Positions 1 through 8,421 of a stretch of DNA of 64,000 bases are shown one piece after another. How positions within the stretch are numbered: the stretch's first letter is position 1; the number at the start of each line of letters is the position of its first letter. The notes beneath the pieces were generated by a model, which saw nothing but the letters and a program-made list of their open reading frames with translations, was not told the origin of the DNA and ran no database searches. A program made the position numbers and the translations under genes. This DNA comes from Flavobacterium sp. ALJ2 (GTDB lineage Bacteria > Bacteroidota > Bacteroidia > Flavobacteriales > Flavobacteriaceae), in NCBI RefSeq assembly GCF_015594725.1, contig NZ_JADNRC010000009.1, forward strand, positions 62,001 through 126,000. The letters are read 5' to 3'.

Positions 1-461
1 ACTCTTTTATCTCTAAATTTTTCTGGGTTCTTAATGAAATATTTTACTCCTTTATTTTCATAAAACTCAATATCTTCAATAAGTGGCTTACGTGGTTCAA
101 AACTTCCTAAACCTCCTGCAATAGCAATAACTGGCGCATGAAATCTAGTTCCTTTATTTGAGGTTACAATAAAACTTCCGTCTTCTTGTTTCTCGATTGT
201 TTCTGCACGTTCTCCTAATGTATAACCTGGTTCAAATTGCTTAATTTGCTCTTGTAGGTTATCGATTAAATCTCCTGCTAAAACTTCTGGAAATCCAGGA
301 ATGTCATAAATAGGTTTCTTTGGGTATAATTCTGAAAGCTGCCCACCTGCTTGTGGTAAAGCATCTAATATATGGCATTTTAATTTTAATAATCCTGCCT
401 CAAAAACTGCAAATAAACCAGTTGGACCAGCTCCTATTATAAGTATGTCTGTTTTAATCAT
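1..461 (-). CDS. Ferredoxin-NADP reductase-like FAD oxidoreductase (3' part cut by window edge)
   Basis: This is the N-terminal 153 codons of a thioredoxin-reductase-like flavoprotein. The start at 461 gives MIKTDILIIGAGPTGLFA, whose GAGPTGL is the FAD dinucleotide-binding motif. AGGQLSELYPKKPIYDIPGFP follows within the first 60 residues, a signature of the YumC-type ferredoxin/flavodoxin-NADP reductase. An in-frame ATG at 482 would add seven residues and looks less likely. It is the last visible gene of the leftward sulfate-assimilation operon, 103 bp after the siroheme synthase gene. That position suggests, by inference, that it supplies electrons to the sulfite reductase. The C-terminal half lies outside the window, so the NADPH-binding part cannot be checked. 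Confidence 0.85.
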   Translation of the reverse strand, partial: MIKTDILIIGAGPTGLFAVFEAGLLKLKCHILDALPQAGGQLSELYPKKPIYDIPGFPEVLAGDLIDNLQEQIKQFEPGYTLGERAETIEKQEDGSFIVTSNKGTRFHAPVIAIAGGLGSFEPRKPLIEDIEFYENKGVKYFIKNPEKFRDKR

Positions 462-564
462 TCTATTGTTGTTTATAATCATTCTTAATAAATACAAAGA
501 AACAAATAATTTAAACTATTTTCAATGATTTTTATCATTGATTTCTTTCTTTGCTCAAAAAAAT

Positions 565-1146
565 CTATTGTGTGTTTTTTAGTGAAGCTGTAATCTCATT
601 CATTCTTTTAACCTTGTCTTCAAAATCGCCTTTTAAGGTTTTCCTATAGTCATTTAGGTTTTCAACCATTTTATTAATATCTTCAGGAATAACTTCTTCG
701 AAAAATTCCCGAAGTCTTTTAGCTGTTGTTGGTGATTTTCCATTAGTAGAAATAGCAATCTTTACATTTCCTTTAGTTACGATTCCACCTAAATAGTAGT
801 CACATAAATCAGGCGTATCAGCAATATTGCAAATGAGATATCTCTTTTGTGACAAATCATATATCCTTTTATTTACTAACAAGTCGTCAGTACATGCAAT
901 AACCATATGCCGTTTCTTTAGCATCTTTTTCTTAAACTTTGATTCAGTTAATATAATCGAAGAATGTTTTTCTGCTAAAGCTTTAATATCAAGATGGAAG
1001 TGTGGAGCGACAACCTCAACATTGGCATTGGGACTTGATTTTAATAAAAAAAATAGTTTTTCTAATCCCACATTTCCACCTCCTACAATAAGCACATTCA
1101 ACTTGTGTAGTTTTAAAAAAATAGGATATAATTCGTTTCTTTCCAT
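565..1146 (-). CDS. Siroheme synthase (precorrin-2 dehydrogenase / ferrochelatase, CysG N-domain type)
   Basis: This 193-residue protein has an N-terminal Rossmann motif GGGNVGLEK near residue 22 and the TNGKSPTTAKRLREFFEE signature near residue 135. Both are typical of the Met8/CysG-N family. The family oxidises precorrin-2 with NAD+ and inserts iron to make siroheme. It lacks the methyltransferase half of E. coli CysG, which is supplied by the separate upstream gene. Its start overlaps the methyltransferase stop (TAATG), which indicates translational coupling. It presumably makes the cofactor for the sulfite reductase two genes upstream. Confidence 0.93.
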   Translation of the reverse strand: MERNELYPIFLKLHKLNVLIVGGGNVGLEKLFFLLKSSPNANVEVVAPHFHLDIKALAEKHSSIILTESKFKKKMLKKRHMVIACTDDLLVNKRIYDLSQKRYLICNIADTPDLCDYYLGGIVTKGNVKIAISTNGKSPTTAKRLREFFEEVIPEDINKMVENLNDYRKTLKGDFEDKVKRMNEITASLKNTQ

Positions 1147-1922
1147 TACAATTGGATATTGTTTGATACAAATTCCTCGTAAAACCCTTTTAACTTACTG
1201 CTTTCTCTAACTACTTCTCCAATGATAATGATCGCTGGTGAACCTAGTTTGTTTTTGGTCGCTATTTGCTGAATTGTATTTATAGTTCCAAATCCTACTT
1301 TTTCTTCTGGAGTAGTTCCGTTTTGAATAATCGCAATCGGAGTTTCTCCTTTTAATTCTTTTTGGAACAAAGCAACAATTTGTGATAGTTTACTCATCCC
1401 CATCAAGATAACTACTGTGGCTGATGATTGTGCTGCAAGAGCCACATCTGATGATAATTTCCTATCTGATGTTGTTCCTGTAATTGCCCAAAAACTCTCC
1501 GAAACTCCTCTTTTGGTTATCGAAATTCCCTGATATGCTGGAACTGCTATTACCGATGAGATTCCAGGCACAACAAATGTAGGGATCCCAAAGCTCTCTA
1601 CATATTCTATTTCTTCGCTTCCACGACCAAATACAAATGGATCTCCACCTTTTAGTCGTACAACATTTCCATAAGTTAATGCATTATCAACTATCAATTG
1701 ATTAATCTGGTCTTGTGTATAAGCATGATTTCCTATGCGCTTGCCTACAAAAATTCGGATTGCTTTTTTAGGCGCATACCCCAAAATTTCTTCATTTGCC
1801 AAAGCATCATACAATACCACATTTGCTTCAGCAAGTGCTTTTACACCTTTTAAAGTTATTAAATCGGGGTCGCCTGGACCTGCTCCGACTAAAGTTACTT
1901 TTGGTTTTACTGTATTAAGCAT
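1146..1922 (-). CDS. cobA: Uroporphyrinogen-III C-methyltransferase
   Basis: This 258-residue SAM-dependent enzyme methylates uroporphyrinogen III twice to precorrin-2, the entry to siroheme. Family signatures are VTLVGAGPGDPDLITLKG at residues 10-27 and VRLKGGDPFVFGRGSEE near residue 88. The later VPGISSVIAVPAYQGISITKRG and VILMGMSKL segments are also typical. It is a stand-alone methyltransferase about as long as other single-domain SUMT proteins. It overlaps the preceding sulfite reductase gene by 8 bp and the following siroheme synthase gene by 1 bp. Co-translation with the siroheme-using enzyme is therefore likely. Confidence 0.96.
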   Translation of the reverse strand: MLNTVKPKVTLVGAGPGDPDLITLKGVKALAEANVVLYDALANEEILGYAPKKAIRIFVGKRIGNHAYTQDQINQLIVDNALTYGNVVRLKGGDPFVFGRGSEEIEYVESFGIPTFVVPGISSVIAVPAYQGISITKRGVSESFWAITGTTSDRKLSSDVALAAQSSATVVILMGMSKLSQIVALFQKELKGETPIAIIQNGTTPEEKVGFGTINTIQQIATKNKLGSPAIIIIGEVVRESSKLKGFYEEFVSNNIQL

Positions 1923-4005
1923 TAGCTAAATCTTTTGCTCTATATTTTTCAATCGTATCAAAAAATAAAATTCCTTCTTGAATGTATTGCTTTGCAAATG
2001 CTTCTGAAGGTTCTACTTTATTAATTTGATATACTAATTCTCTAAATGTTGTTGGCAATTCAATTTTAGAAGTTGCTACAAAAATAGTATCAAACAAGTC
2101 AACAATTCCTGCATGATTGTTTGTTTTTTCATCTTCTGAAAGCAACAATGCTTTGGCACCATTTACAAATCCTGCGTAAGTATGGTAAATAGCATCTGAC
2201 CATTTATTTTCGTCGAATGATTCTTGTGCGAATGTTAATTTATCTTTTGCTTCTAATAATAAAGTAGCTACTAAATCTATGACAACTCCAGCACATTCAC
2301 CTACTCCAACTGCTTTTACGTAGTTATCGGCATTACCCCAATCTACAAAATCAGCTTCGGTTAAATTGGTTACATCTGCAAAAGGTTTTAAAATCTCATA
2401 GAAATATTTTTCGCCTTTTGCATCATAATAATTCAGAAATTTTTCTCCGTTTGCATTGGCATCAAAATCATTTAAGATGGTACGCAATGCATCTGGTCCT
2501 CTACGGCTTGGGATTTTGATTACTTTATCAGCAAAACGACCTGCTCCATTTCCTAATTTTCCTCCTCCCAATAAAACTTGTAACGCTGGCGCTACTAATT
2601 TTCCTGAGTTGATTGACATTCCCTGAAACCCGATTGCTGACATATTGTGTTGTCCACAAGCATTCATACAACCACTAATTTTTATTTCGATTTCATGGTT
2701 ATTACTATATTGCGGATATTCGGCATTTAAAACTTTTTCTAATTCTTCGGCAATTCCTGTACTACTAGCAATTCCTAAGTTACAAGTATCTGTACCTGGA
2801 CAAGCTGTAATATCGGCAGTTGAATTATATCCTAAATTTACAAAACCAAGCTTTTCTAATTCCTGATAAAAGAAGGGCAGATTCTCTTCTTTTACGTGAC
2901 GTATTACAATATTTTGACGCAATGAAAAACGCAATTCGTTGGCTGCATAATTTTTAATTAAATCAGCTAATAATCTTGCTTTATCAGTATAAAAATCTCC
3001 TAATAATACTTTAATCCCGATAGCATAATAACCATCTTGTTTTTGAGCAATTACGTTTGAATTCTTCCACGCTTCATAAGCTGCTGTATCTTCAATAGTA
3101 ACCGATGGAACGGTTAATAATGGTTCTGGAATTGGTGCATCAAAAGCAGTTGTATCAATTTCATACGTTTCAAAAGCGATTGCTTTTTTCTCTTGTTCAA
3201 CCAAATCCATAAATGTATCTCTACCTATTTCTTTGATTAAAAACTTTAAACGTGCTTTCATTCTTTTGGCACGTTCTCCGTATCTGTCAAAAATACGAAT
3301 CACACCTTCTGCCGTTGGAATAATTTGGTTAGCAGGAACAAATTCCGAAAGTAATTCGGCATGTGCTGGTTGCGAACCTAATCCTCCACCTAACATAATT
3401 TTAAATCCTCTTTCTCCATTTACAATTTTCGGGATAAATCCTAAATCATGTAAATAACTCAAAGCAGTATCTTCATCTGATGATGAGAACGAAATTTTAA
3501 ATTTACGTCCCATTTCCTGACAAATAGGATTTCTTAACAAGTACTGAAACAAAGCATGTGCATAAGGCGAAACATCAAATGGTTCGTTTACATCTACACC
3601 AGCCAATTCACTTGCAGTAATATTACGAACGGTGTTTCCACAAGCTTCACGCAAGGTAACATCATCCTTAGCTAAATTTGCCCAAAGCTCTGGAGTTCTG
3701 TCTAAACTTACATAGTGTATCTGAATGTCCTGACGTGTTGTAATATGCAAACGTCCAGTAGAATATTCATCAGAAACTTTAGTAATACGTACTAATTGCT
3801 CACTGGTAACTTTACCGAAAGGCAATTTAATACGAATCATTTGAACGCCTTCCTGACGTTGCCCGTAGATTCCACGCGCTAAACGTAGGCTACGGAAACG
3901 TTCATCATCAATTTTTCCTCCACGGAATAAGTGAATCTTTTTTTCTAAATCGATAATCTCCTTTTGAACTATCGGATTTTCTATTTCTGTTCTAAAACTT
4001 TCCAT
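1915..4005 (-). CDS. Sulfite (or nitrite) reductase hemoprotein with fused C-terminal HEPN domain
   Basis: This 696-residue protein carries the duplicated siroheme reductase fold. The siroheme/4Fe-4S cysteines appear as TACPGTDTCNLG near residue 400 (Cx5C) and GCMNACGQHN near 447 (Cx3C). An early GRLHITTRQDIQIHYV matches the first ferredoxin-like repeat. About 130-150 C-terminal residues are not part of the reductase. HTYAGFVNGAKALLL, NNHAGIVDLF and a final FRELVYQ...AFAKQYIQEGILFF match a HEPN helical domain. Sulfite rather than nitrite is inferred from its place between cysN and the siroheme genes. The start at 4005 (MESFRTEI) is preferred; an in-frame ATG at 4032 lies inside an intergenic repeat. 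Confidence 0.92.
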   Translation of the reverse strand: MESFRTEIENPIVQKEIIDLEKKIHLFRGGKIDDERFRSLRLARGIYGQRQEGVQMIRIKLPFGKVTSEQLVRITKVSDEYSTGRLHITTRQDIQIHYVSLDRTPELWANLAKDDVTLREACGNTVRNITASELAGVDVNEPFDVSPYAHALFQYLLRNPICQEMGRKFKISFSSSDEDTALSYLHDLGFIPKIVNGERGFKIMLGGGLGSQPAHAELLSEFVPANQIIPTAEGVIRIFDRYGERAKRMKARLKFLIKEIGRDTFMDLVEQEKKAIAFETYEIDTTAFDAPIPEPLLTVPSVTIEDTAAYEAWKNSNVIAQKQDGYYAIGIKVLLGDFYTDKARLLADLIKNYAANELRFSLRQNIVIRHVKEENLPFFYQELEKLGFVNLGYNSTADITACPGTDTCNLGIASSTGIAEELEKVLNAEYPQYSNNHEIEIKISGCMNACGQHNMSAIGFQGMSINSGKLVAPALQVLLGGGKLGNGAGRFADKVIKIPSRRGPDALRTILNDFDANANGEKFLNYYDAKGEKYFYEILKPFADVTNLTEADFVDWGNADNYVKAVGVGECAGVVIDLVATLLLEAKDKLTFAQESFDENKWSDAIYHTYAGFVNGAKALLLSEDEKTNNHAGIVDLFDTIFVATSKIELPTTFRELVYQINKVEPSEAFAKQYIQEGILFFDTIEKYRAKDLANA

Positions 4006-4023
4006 TTTTGTTTCTTGCTTTTC

Positions 4024-4125
4024 CCTCCCCAACCCTCCCCGAAGGGGAAGGAGTAAAAAACTGGAGAATTAATATATATTTTTAACTAGACTCATAATCA
4101 TTCCCCTCTTCGGGGGTTAGGAGGA
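4024..4125. repeat. Inverted GC-rich intergenic repeat pair
   Basis: Two inverted copies of a GC-rich unit lie between cysN and the sulfite reductase gene. One (4024-4052) contains CCCCGAAGGGG and the other (4102-4125) contains CCCCTCTTCGGGGG. Both have flanking CCTCC/AACCC blocks. Each copy is itself palindromic, and together they can form a long stem. This kind of unit resembles the dispersed intergenic repeats seen in Flavobacterium genomes. In an operon transcript it could act as an RNA-stability or processing element. Confidence 0.7.
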
Positions 4126-4126
4126 T

Positions 4127-5371
4127 TTACCTAATAAATCCTACTCCTGCAGTTGTATTGGTTGCGGTATCAATCAGGATAAAAGCTCCGTTTGATTTAT
4201 TATCGTTATAGGCATCAAAATATAAAGGCTTGCTTAATTTAATACTTACTTCTCCTATTTCGTTTATTGCTAACTGAGTTGCTGGTGTTGTACCTGAATA
4301 ATCGGTTGCGATTGTATTCTTGATACTTTCTACTTTTGCCAAAACTCTGTTTGTATTATGCTGAACGATGTATTTTGTTCCTGGAACTAACTTTTTAGAA
4401 TCCATCCAACAAACTGTTGTCGTGATGTCTTTCTCAATTTTTGGAAGCTCCGTAGATTTTACAATCATATCTCCTCTAGTAACATTGATATCATTTTCTA
4501 GTTCAATTGTGATTGATGAACCTGCAATTGCTTCGTCAAATTGTTTGTCAAAAAAGTGAATATTCTTTACTTTAGATTCTGTTAATGAAGGCAAAACTGT
4601 TACTGCATCTCCTACTTTAATAGAGTTTCCGTATAATTTACCTGCATATCCTCTAAAGTCATGGTACTCTTCTGTCTTCGGGCGAATAACCGTTTGAACC
4701 GGAAAACGTGCCTGTCCTTTTTCAAAAACATCTGTTGGCTCTAAAGCTTCTAAATGTTCCAAAACAGTTTGTCCGTCATACCATTTCATATTTTCTGATT
4801 TATCAACTACGTTTCCTCCGTTGATTGCACTTAACGGAATGTAACTTACGTTTTGTTCCTTGAAAGTACTTTTGGCATTTAATGCCTGAAAATCGGCTTT
4901 GATTTTATTATAAACCTCTTCTGAATAATCAACTAAGTCCATTTTATTAATCGCCACAATTACCTCTTTTACTCTCAATAAATTATTGATAAAAAAATGA
5001 CGGTATGTTTGCTCAATTACTCCTTTTCGAGCATCAATCAAAATAATTGAAACTTGCGAAGTCGAAGCTCCTGTAACCATGTTACGTGTGTACTCTACGT
5101 GACCTGGGGTATCGGCAATGATATAACTTTTTTTAGCCGTCGAAAAATAAATATGCGCTACATCAATAGTGATTCCTTGTTCTCTTTCTGCTACTAATCC
5201 GTCAGTTGCCAATGAGAAATCTAGGTAATCGTATCCTTTTAATTTGCTGCTTTTTTCTATTGCTTCTATTTTATCTGTAGTCAATGACTTTGTATCATAC
5301 AATAACCTCCCGATTAAAGTACTCTTTCCGTCATCTACACTTCCTGCTGTTGCTATTTTTAAAACTTCCAT
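4127..5371 (-). CDS. cysN: Sulfate adenylyltransferase subunit 1 (GTPase subunit)
   Basis: This 414-residue translation-factor-like GTPase couples GTP hydrolysis to APS synthesis by CysD. The G1 loop is GSVDDGKST at residues 10-18, the G3 motif DTPGH is near residue 86, and G4 NKMD is near residue 141. EF-Tu-like beta-barrel domains follow. It is shorter than the E. coli protein (about 475) and carries no fused APS kinase. No separate cysC is present in the window, which fits direct reduction of APS by the CysH encoded upstream. It is followed by the GC-rich repeat pair. Confidence 0.96.
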   Translation of the reverse strand: MEVLKIATAGSVDDGKSTLIGRLLYDTKSLTTDKIEAIEKSSKLKGYDYLDFSLATDGLVAEREQGITIDVAHIYFSTAKKSYIIADTPGHVEYTRNMVTGASTSQVSIILIDARKGVIEQTYRHFFINNLLRVKEVIVAINKMDLVDYSEEVYNKIKADFQALNAKSTFKEQNVSYIPLSAINGGNVVDKSENMKWYDGQTVLEHLEALEPTDVFEKGQARFPVQTVIRPKTEEYHDFRGYAGKLYGNSIKVGDAVTVLPSLTESKVKNIHFFDKQFDEAIAGSSITIELENDINVTRGDMIVKSTELPKIEKDITTTVCWMDSKKLVPGTKYIVQHNTNRVLAKVESIKNTIATDYSGTTPATQLAINEIGEVSIKLSKPLYFDAYNDNKSNGAFILIDTATNTTAGVGFIR

Positions 5372-5510
5372 TCTATATTTTTTGTTTCAGGTTTAAATTT
5401 TTTATTTAAAGTTTAAAGTTGATTCCCTTTGAACTAAAGTTTAAATCTGAATGTTTTGTTTTCTTGACTCTAACTTTTAATTAATTCTGAATTGCATTTA
5501 TAATTTATAA

Positions 5511-6410
5511 TTAAAAATACCCTTGTTGTTTTCTTTTCTCCATTGCTGCTTCAGAACGTTTGTCATCAATTCTGGCTCCTCTTTCAGAGATTGTCGATGT
5601 TCTAATCTCACCCACAACTTCATTAATTGTTGCTGCATAAGATTCAACAGCAGCTGTACAACTCATATCTCCAACGGTTCTAAAACGAACGATTCTTTCT
5701 TCAATTTGCTCATCTTCTTCTTGATACACATAAGGAGAATGCGACCAAATTAATCCGTCTCTCAAGAAAACTTTACGTTTGTGTGAAAAATAAATAGATG
5801 GGATTTCAATTTTTTCTTGTTCGATATAACTCCATACATCTAGTTCTGTCCAGTTTGAAATTGGAAAAACACGTACGTTTTGTCCATTTTCAATTTTTCC
5901 GTTTAGAATATCAAATAACTCTGGACGTTGATTTTTCTCATCCCATTGTCCAAAATCATCTCGAACTGAAAAAATACGTTCTTTAGCTCTTGCTTTTTCT
6001 TCATCTCTACGTGCACCACCAATACAAGCATCAAACTTAAATTCTTCGATAGCATCCAAAAGTGTGATTGTTTGCAAGCTATTTCTACTAGAATACTTCC
6101 CTGTTTCTTCTACAACTTTTCCTTCATCGATAGCATCCTGAACATTTCTTACGATTAATTCTAATCCTAACTCTGCTACCAATTTATCTCTAAATTCTAT
6201 TGTTTCAGGAAAATTATGTCCTGTATCAATATGCAATAGTGGAAAAGGTATTTTTGCAGGGAAAAATGCTTTTTGTGCTAAACGTACTAAAGTAATTGAA
6301 TCTTTTCCTCCAGAAAAAAGTAAAACTGGTTTATCAAACTGGGAAATTACTTCTCTAAAAATGTATATTGCTTCGCTTTCTAAAGCATTTGTTTTTAATA
6401 CTGAACTCAT
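5511..6410 (-). CDS. cysD: Sulfate adenylyltransferase subunit 2
   Basis: This 299-residue ATP sulfurylase subunit adenylates sulfate to APS in complex with CysN. The PP-loop nucleotide motif is FSGGKDSITLVRLA near residue 34. LLHIDTGHNFPET, GGARRDEEKARAKER and the C-terminal RSEAAMEKRKQQGYF are diagnostic of CysD. The start at 6410 (MSSVLKTN) is chosen over an in-frame ATG at 6425, which lies in the heptad repeat tract and would add only five residues. It lies 103 bp after cysH and 139 bp before cysN. Confidence 0.96.
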   Translation of the reverse strand: MSSVLKTNALESEAIYIFREVISQFDKPVLLFSGGKDSITLVRLAQKAFFPAKIPFPLLHIDTGHNFPETIEFRDKLVAELGLELIVRNVQDAIDEGKVVEETGKYSSRNSLQTITLLDAIEEFKFDACIGGARRDEEKARAKERIFSVRDDFGQWDEKNQRPELFDILNGKIENGQNVRVFPISNWTELDVWSYIEQEKIEIPSIYFSHKRKVFLRDGLIWSHSPYVYQEEDEQIEERIVRFRTVGDMSCTAAVESYAATINEVVGEIRTSTISERGARIDDKRSEAAMEKRKQQGYF

Positions 6411-6420
6411 TGTTTTTTGT

Positions 6421-6458
6421 TTCAAAGTTTAAAGTTTAAAGTTTCAGGTTTCAGGTTT
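6421..6458. repeat. Short heptad tandem repeats (TTTAAAG / TTTCAGG)
   Basis: The cysH-cysD gap contains two or three tandem copies of AAGTTTA followed by two copies of TTTCAGG. Related TTTAAAGTTTAAAG units recur in the cysD-cysN gap around 5395-5450. These are simple-sequence spacers that could expand or contract. No coding or structural role is visible. Confidence 0.6.
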
Positions 6459-6513
6459 TAACAACCTCATCTAAAAAAATTTTAACTATTAATATATTCA
6501 ATCCTCTTACTCT

Positions 6514-7224
6514 CTATTCTTTCTTAGCGCTGTGTAAACCACATTCCTTATGGCTAGATTCCCACCACCATCTTCCAGCTCTAATATCTTCGTCTGCTAA
6601 AATTGCTCTCGTACATGGTGCACAACCTATGCTTACAAACCCTTTTTTATGTAATGCATTTTGCGGCACGTTGTGCTCTTGTAAATAATCCTCAACTTCT
6701 TGCAATGACCATTTTAATAATGGGTTGAACTTTATTATTTCGAAATTTGCATCGTATTCAAACAATTGCAAGTCATTTCTATTCTCTGATTGTTCAGCTC
6801 TTAAACCTGTAATCCAAACTACGTTTCCTGCCAAGGCTTTTCTAAGAGGAACGACTTTACGGATAAAGCAACATTCTTTTCTGTTCTCGACTGAGTCATA
6901 AAAGCTATTTGGTCCTTTTTCTTTTAATAAACTCTCTACTGCTGTTGCTTCTGGAAAATAAACTTCAATCTGTTTCTTATATTTCTTCAATGTCTTATGA
7001 AAAACATCATACGTTTCCTGAAATAATCTTCCTGTATCTAATGTAAAAATGGTAATATCAATATTGTTTTTAGCAATAAAATCGGTAATTACCTGATCTT
7101 CCTGACCAAATGAAGTCGAGAAAACTACTTTGTCTTTATATTCATTAGCTAAAAACGTCAATGTTTCTTCCAAAGAAAAGTCTTTCGTTTTAGCTAATAA
7201 AGATGTAATATTTGTTGCACTCAT
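6514..7224 (-). CDS. cysH: Adenylyl-sulfate (APS) reductase, thioredoxin-dependent type
   Basis: This 236-residue member of the PAPS/APS reductase family reduces activated sulfate to sulfite. The PP-loop-like FSTSFGQEDQVI is near residue 36. Catalytic KECGLH lies close to the C terminus. A CC pair near residue 117 (RKECCFIRKVVPL) and CAPC near residue 201 form the four-cysteine set that binds a 4Fe-4S cluster in APS-specific enzymes. APS rather than PAPS is therefore the probable substrate, consistent with no APS kinase nearby. It starts 25 bp after the permease gene, so it is surely in the same transcript. Confidence 0.94.
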   Translation of the reverse strand: MSATNITSLLAKTKDFSLEETLTFLANEYKDKVVFSTSFGQEDQVITDFIAKNNIDITIFTLDTGRLFQETYDVFHKTLKKYKKQIEVYFPEATAVESLLKEKGPNSFYDSVENRKECCFIRKVVPLRKALAGNVVWITGLRAEQSENRNDLQLFEYDANFEIIKFNPLLKWSLQEVEDYLQEHNVPQNALHKKGFVSIGCAPCTRAILADEDIRAGRWWWESSHKECGLHSAKKE

Positions 7225-7249
7225 ATTCTTTTTTTTTCCTAAAAAATTA

Positions 7250-8152
7250 TTACAATAATTTAGATAATGTTTTTAAACTCAAAAGGATAATTAATATTCC
7301 TACTGCTACCATCATTGGTTTTCTTTTTATTTTATTTACTAAAAAAGCAGCTAGAGGAGCAGCAATTACGCCACCCAAAATCAAACCTATAATAACTTGC
7401 CACCCGTGGATTCCTCCGAAAAGCATAAATGTTACACCACTTGCAAATGAAACTGCAAATTCTGCTGCATTTACTGATCCAATTGTATAACGTGGATTTC
7501 TTCCTCTTCCTAACAACGTTGAAGTTACAATTGGTCCCCAACCACCACCTCCAACAGCATCCATAAAACCTCCAAAGGTTGCTAAGATTCCAAGACGTTT
7601 CGTTTTCTTTTTAATTATAGTTTTATTTAATGCTTTTATAATAATAATTACTGCCAACACTATCATATAAACTGCGATAAATGGTTTTATAACATCTCCA
7701 TCAATTACATCTGATAGTAAATAAGCTCCTATAATCGAACCTAAAACCCCTGGAATCAATAAATTCTTAACCAGTTTTTTATTTATATTCCCAAACTTAT
7801 GATGTGATATCGCCGATGCTCCTGTTGTAAACATTTCTGCTACGTGAACACCTCCACTACTAATTACTGGAGAAACTCCATAAGCTAATAAAAAAGAGGT
7901 TGATGTTGCTCCATAACCCATTCCTAACGTTCCATCTACTAATTGTGCAAAAACACCAATTAAGAAAAATATTAAAAATTCCTGATCAAATCCATCTAGG
8001 AAACCTTGCCAGGAAAAATCTGCATGATGATTATAAATCAGTACCAAAATTAAACCCAACAATAAACTAGCAGGAATTATAACCCATAATTTTTTTGAAA
8101 ACGATTCACCAGATTTTATTGCTACGGCATCTAACTTCAGCTCTTTCTCCAT
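7250..8152 (-). CDS. TauE/SafE-family sulfite/sulfur-anion permease (operon leader gene)
   Basis: This 300-residue inner-membrane protein has about eight hydrophobic segments and family motifs. These are FAQLVDGTLGMGYGATSTSFLL in the first half and GFMDAVGGGGWGPIVTSTLL in the repeat half. TauE/SafE proteins move sulfite, sulfoacetate or other sulfur-containing anions. Substrate direction cannot be read from sequence. As the first gene of the cys operon it may import sulfate or export toxic sulfite. It is preceded by a strong promoter and a palindromic operator candidate. Confidence 0.92.
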   Translation of the reverse strand: MEKELKLDAVAIKSGESFSKKLWVIIPASLLLGLILVLIYNHHADFSWQGFLDGFDQEFLIFFLIGVFAQLVDGTLGMGYGATSTSFLLAYGVSPVISSGGVHVAEMFTTGASAISHHKFGNINKKLVKNLLIPGVLGSIIGAYLLSDVIDGDVIKPFIAVYMIVLAVIIIIKALNKTIIKKKTKRLGILATFGGFMDAVGGGGWGPIVTSTLLGRGRNPRYTIGSVNAAEFAVSFASGVTFMLFGGIHGWQVIIGLILGGVIAAPLAAFLVNKIKRKPMMVAVGILIILLSLKTLSKLL

Positions 8153-8182
8153 ACACCTAATTTATTCTTTTAATTTTAAAAT

Positions 8183-8205
8183 CTATTACCCTATCGGGTT
8201 AGTAG
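8183..8205. promoter_or_regulatory. Palindromic operator candidate of the cys operon
   Basis: Read on the minus strand this is CTACTAACCC-GATA-GGGTAATAG, a near-perfect 23-bp inverted repeat. It lies about 10-30 bp downstream of the -7 box of the cys operon promoter, so a bound protein would block initiation or clearance. A diverged relative sits at 8366-8388 before the second permease gene. The neighbouring Rrf2-family regulator is the natural candidate binder. That assignment is inference from position and symmetry. Confidence 0.6.
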
Positions 8206-8214
8206 ATTACAATG

Positions 8215-8243
8215 CAAAATTACTACTTATTTCTAAATATCAA
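8215..8243 (-). promoter_or_regulatory. Promoter of the leftward sulfate-assimilation operon
   Basis: The minus strand reads TTG, an 18-bp spacer, then TAATTTTG. This is an exact match to the Bacteroidota -33/-7 consensus (TTG ... TAnnTTTG). The predicted transcript starts near 8208 and leads into the permease gene at 8152. No other equally good promoter is visible between the genes of this operon. Confidence 0.8.
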
Positions 8244-8365
8244 AATAATATTTGATTTTTTTACATCTCTAATTATCTATAAGTTACATAAAAAACAATC
8301 TAGTATTCCTCTTAGTCTATTATAAATCAATTTTTACTGGCTTTTTGTGATATTTTTTTTAAAGT

Positions 8366-8388
8366 CTACCACATCTATAGGATTATGA
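8366..8388. promoter_or_regulatory. Second, degenerate operator-like site before the divergent permease
   Basis: The + strand sequence CTACCACATC followed by TATAGGATTATGA matches 15 of 23 positions of the palindrome at 8183-8205, including CTAC and ATAGG. It lies 34 bp before the start of the divergent TauE/SafE gene. A shared regulator for the two divergent units is inferred. The match is imperfect and may be weak or fortuitous. Confidence 0.4.
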
Positions 8389-8421
8389 AATTATATTGTT
8401 ATTTTTACGCAAATTTTATTT

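Noticed and set aside
827..1210. 127-codon open frame antisense to the siroheme synthase and methyltransferase genes
   Set aside because: It lies entirely over two well-supported genes and has no protein features.
6421..6458. Tandem heptads considered as a CRISPR-like array
   Set aside because: Units are 7 bp without spacers and no cas genes are present.
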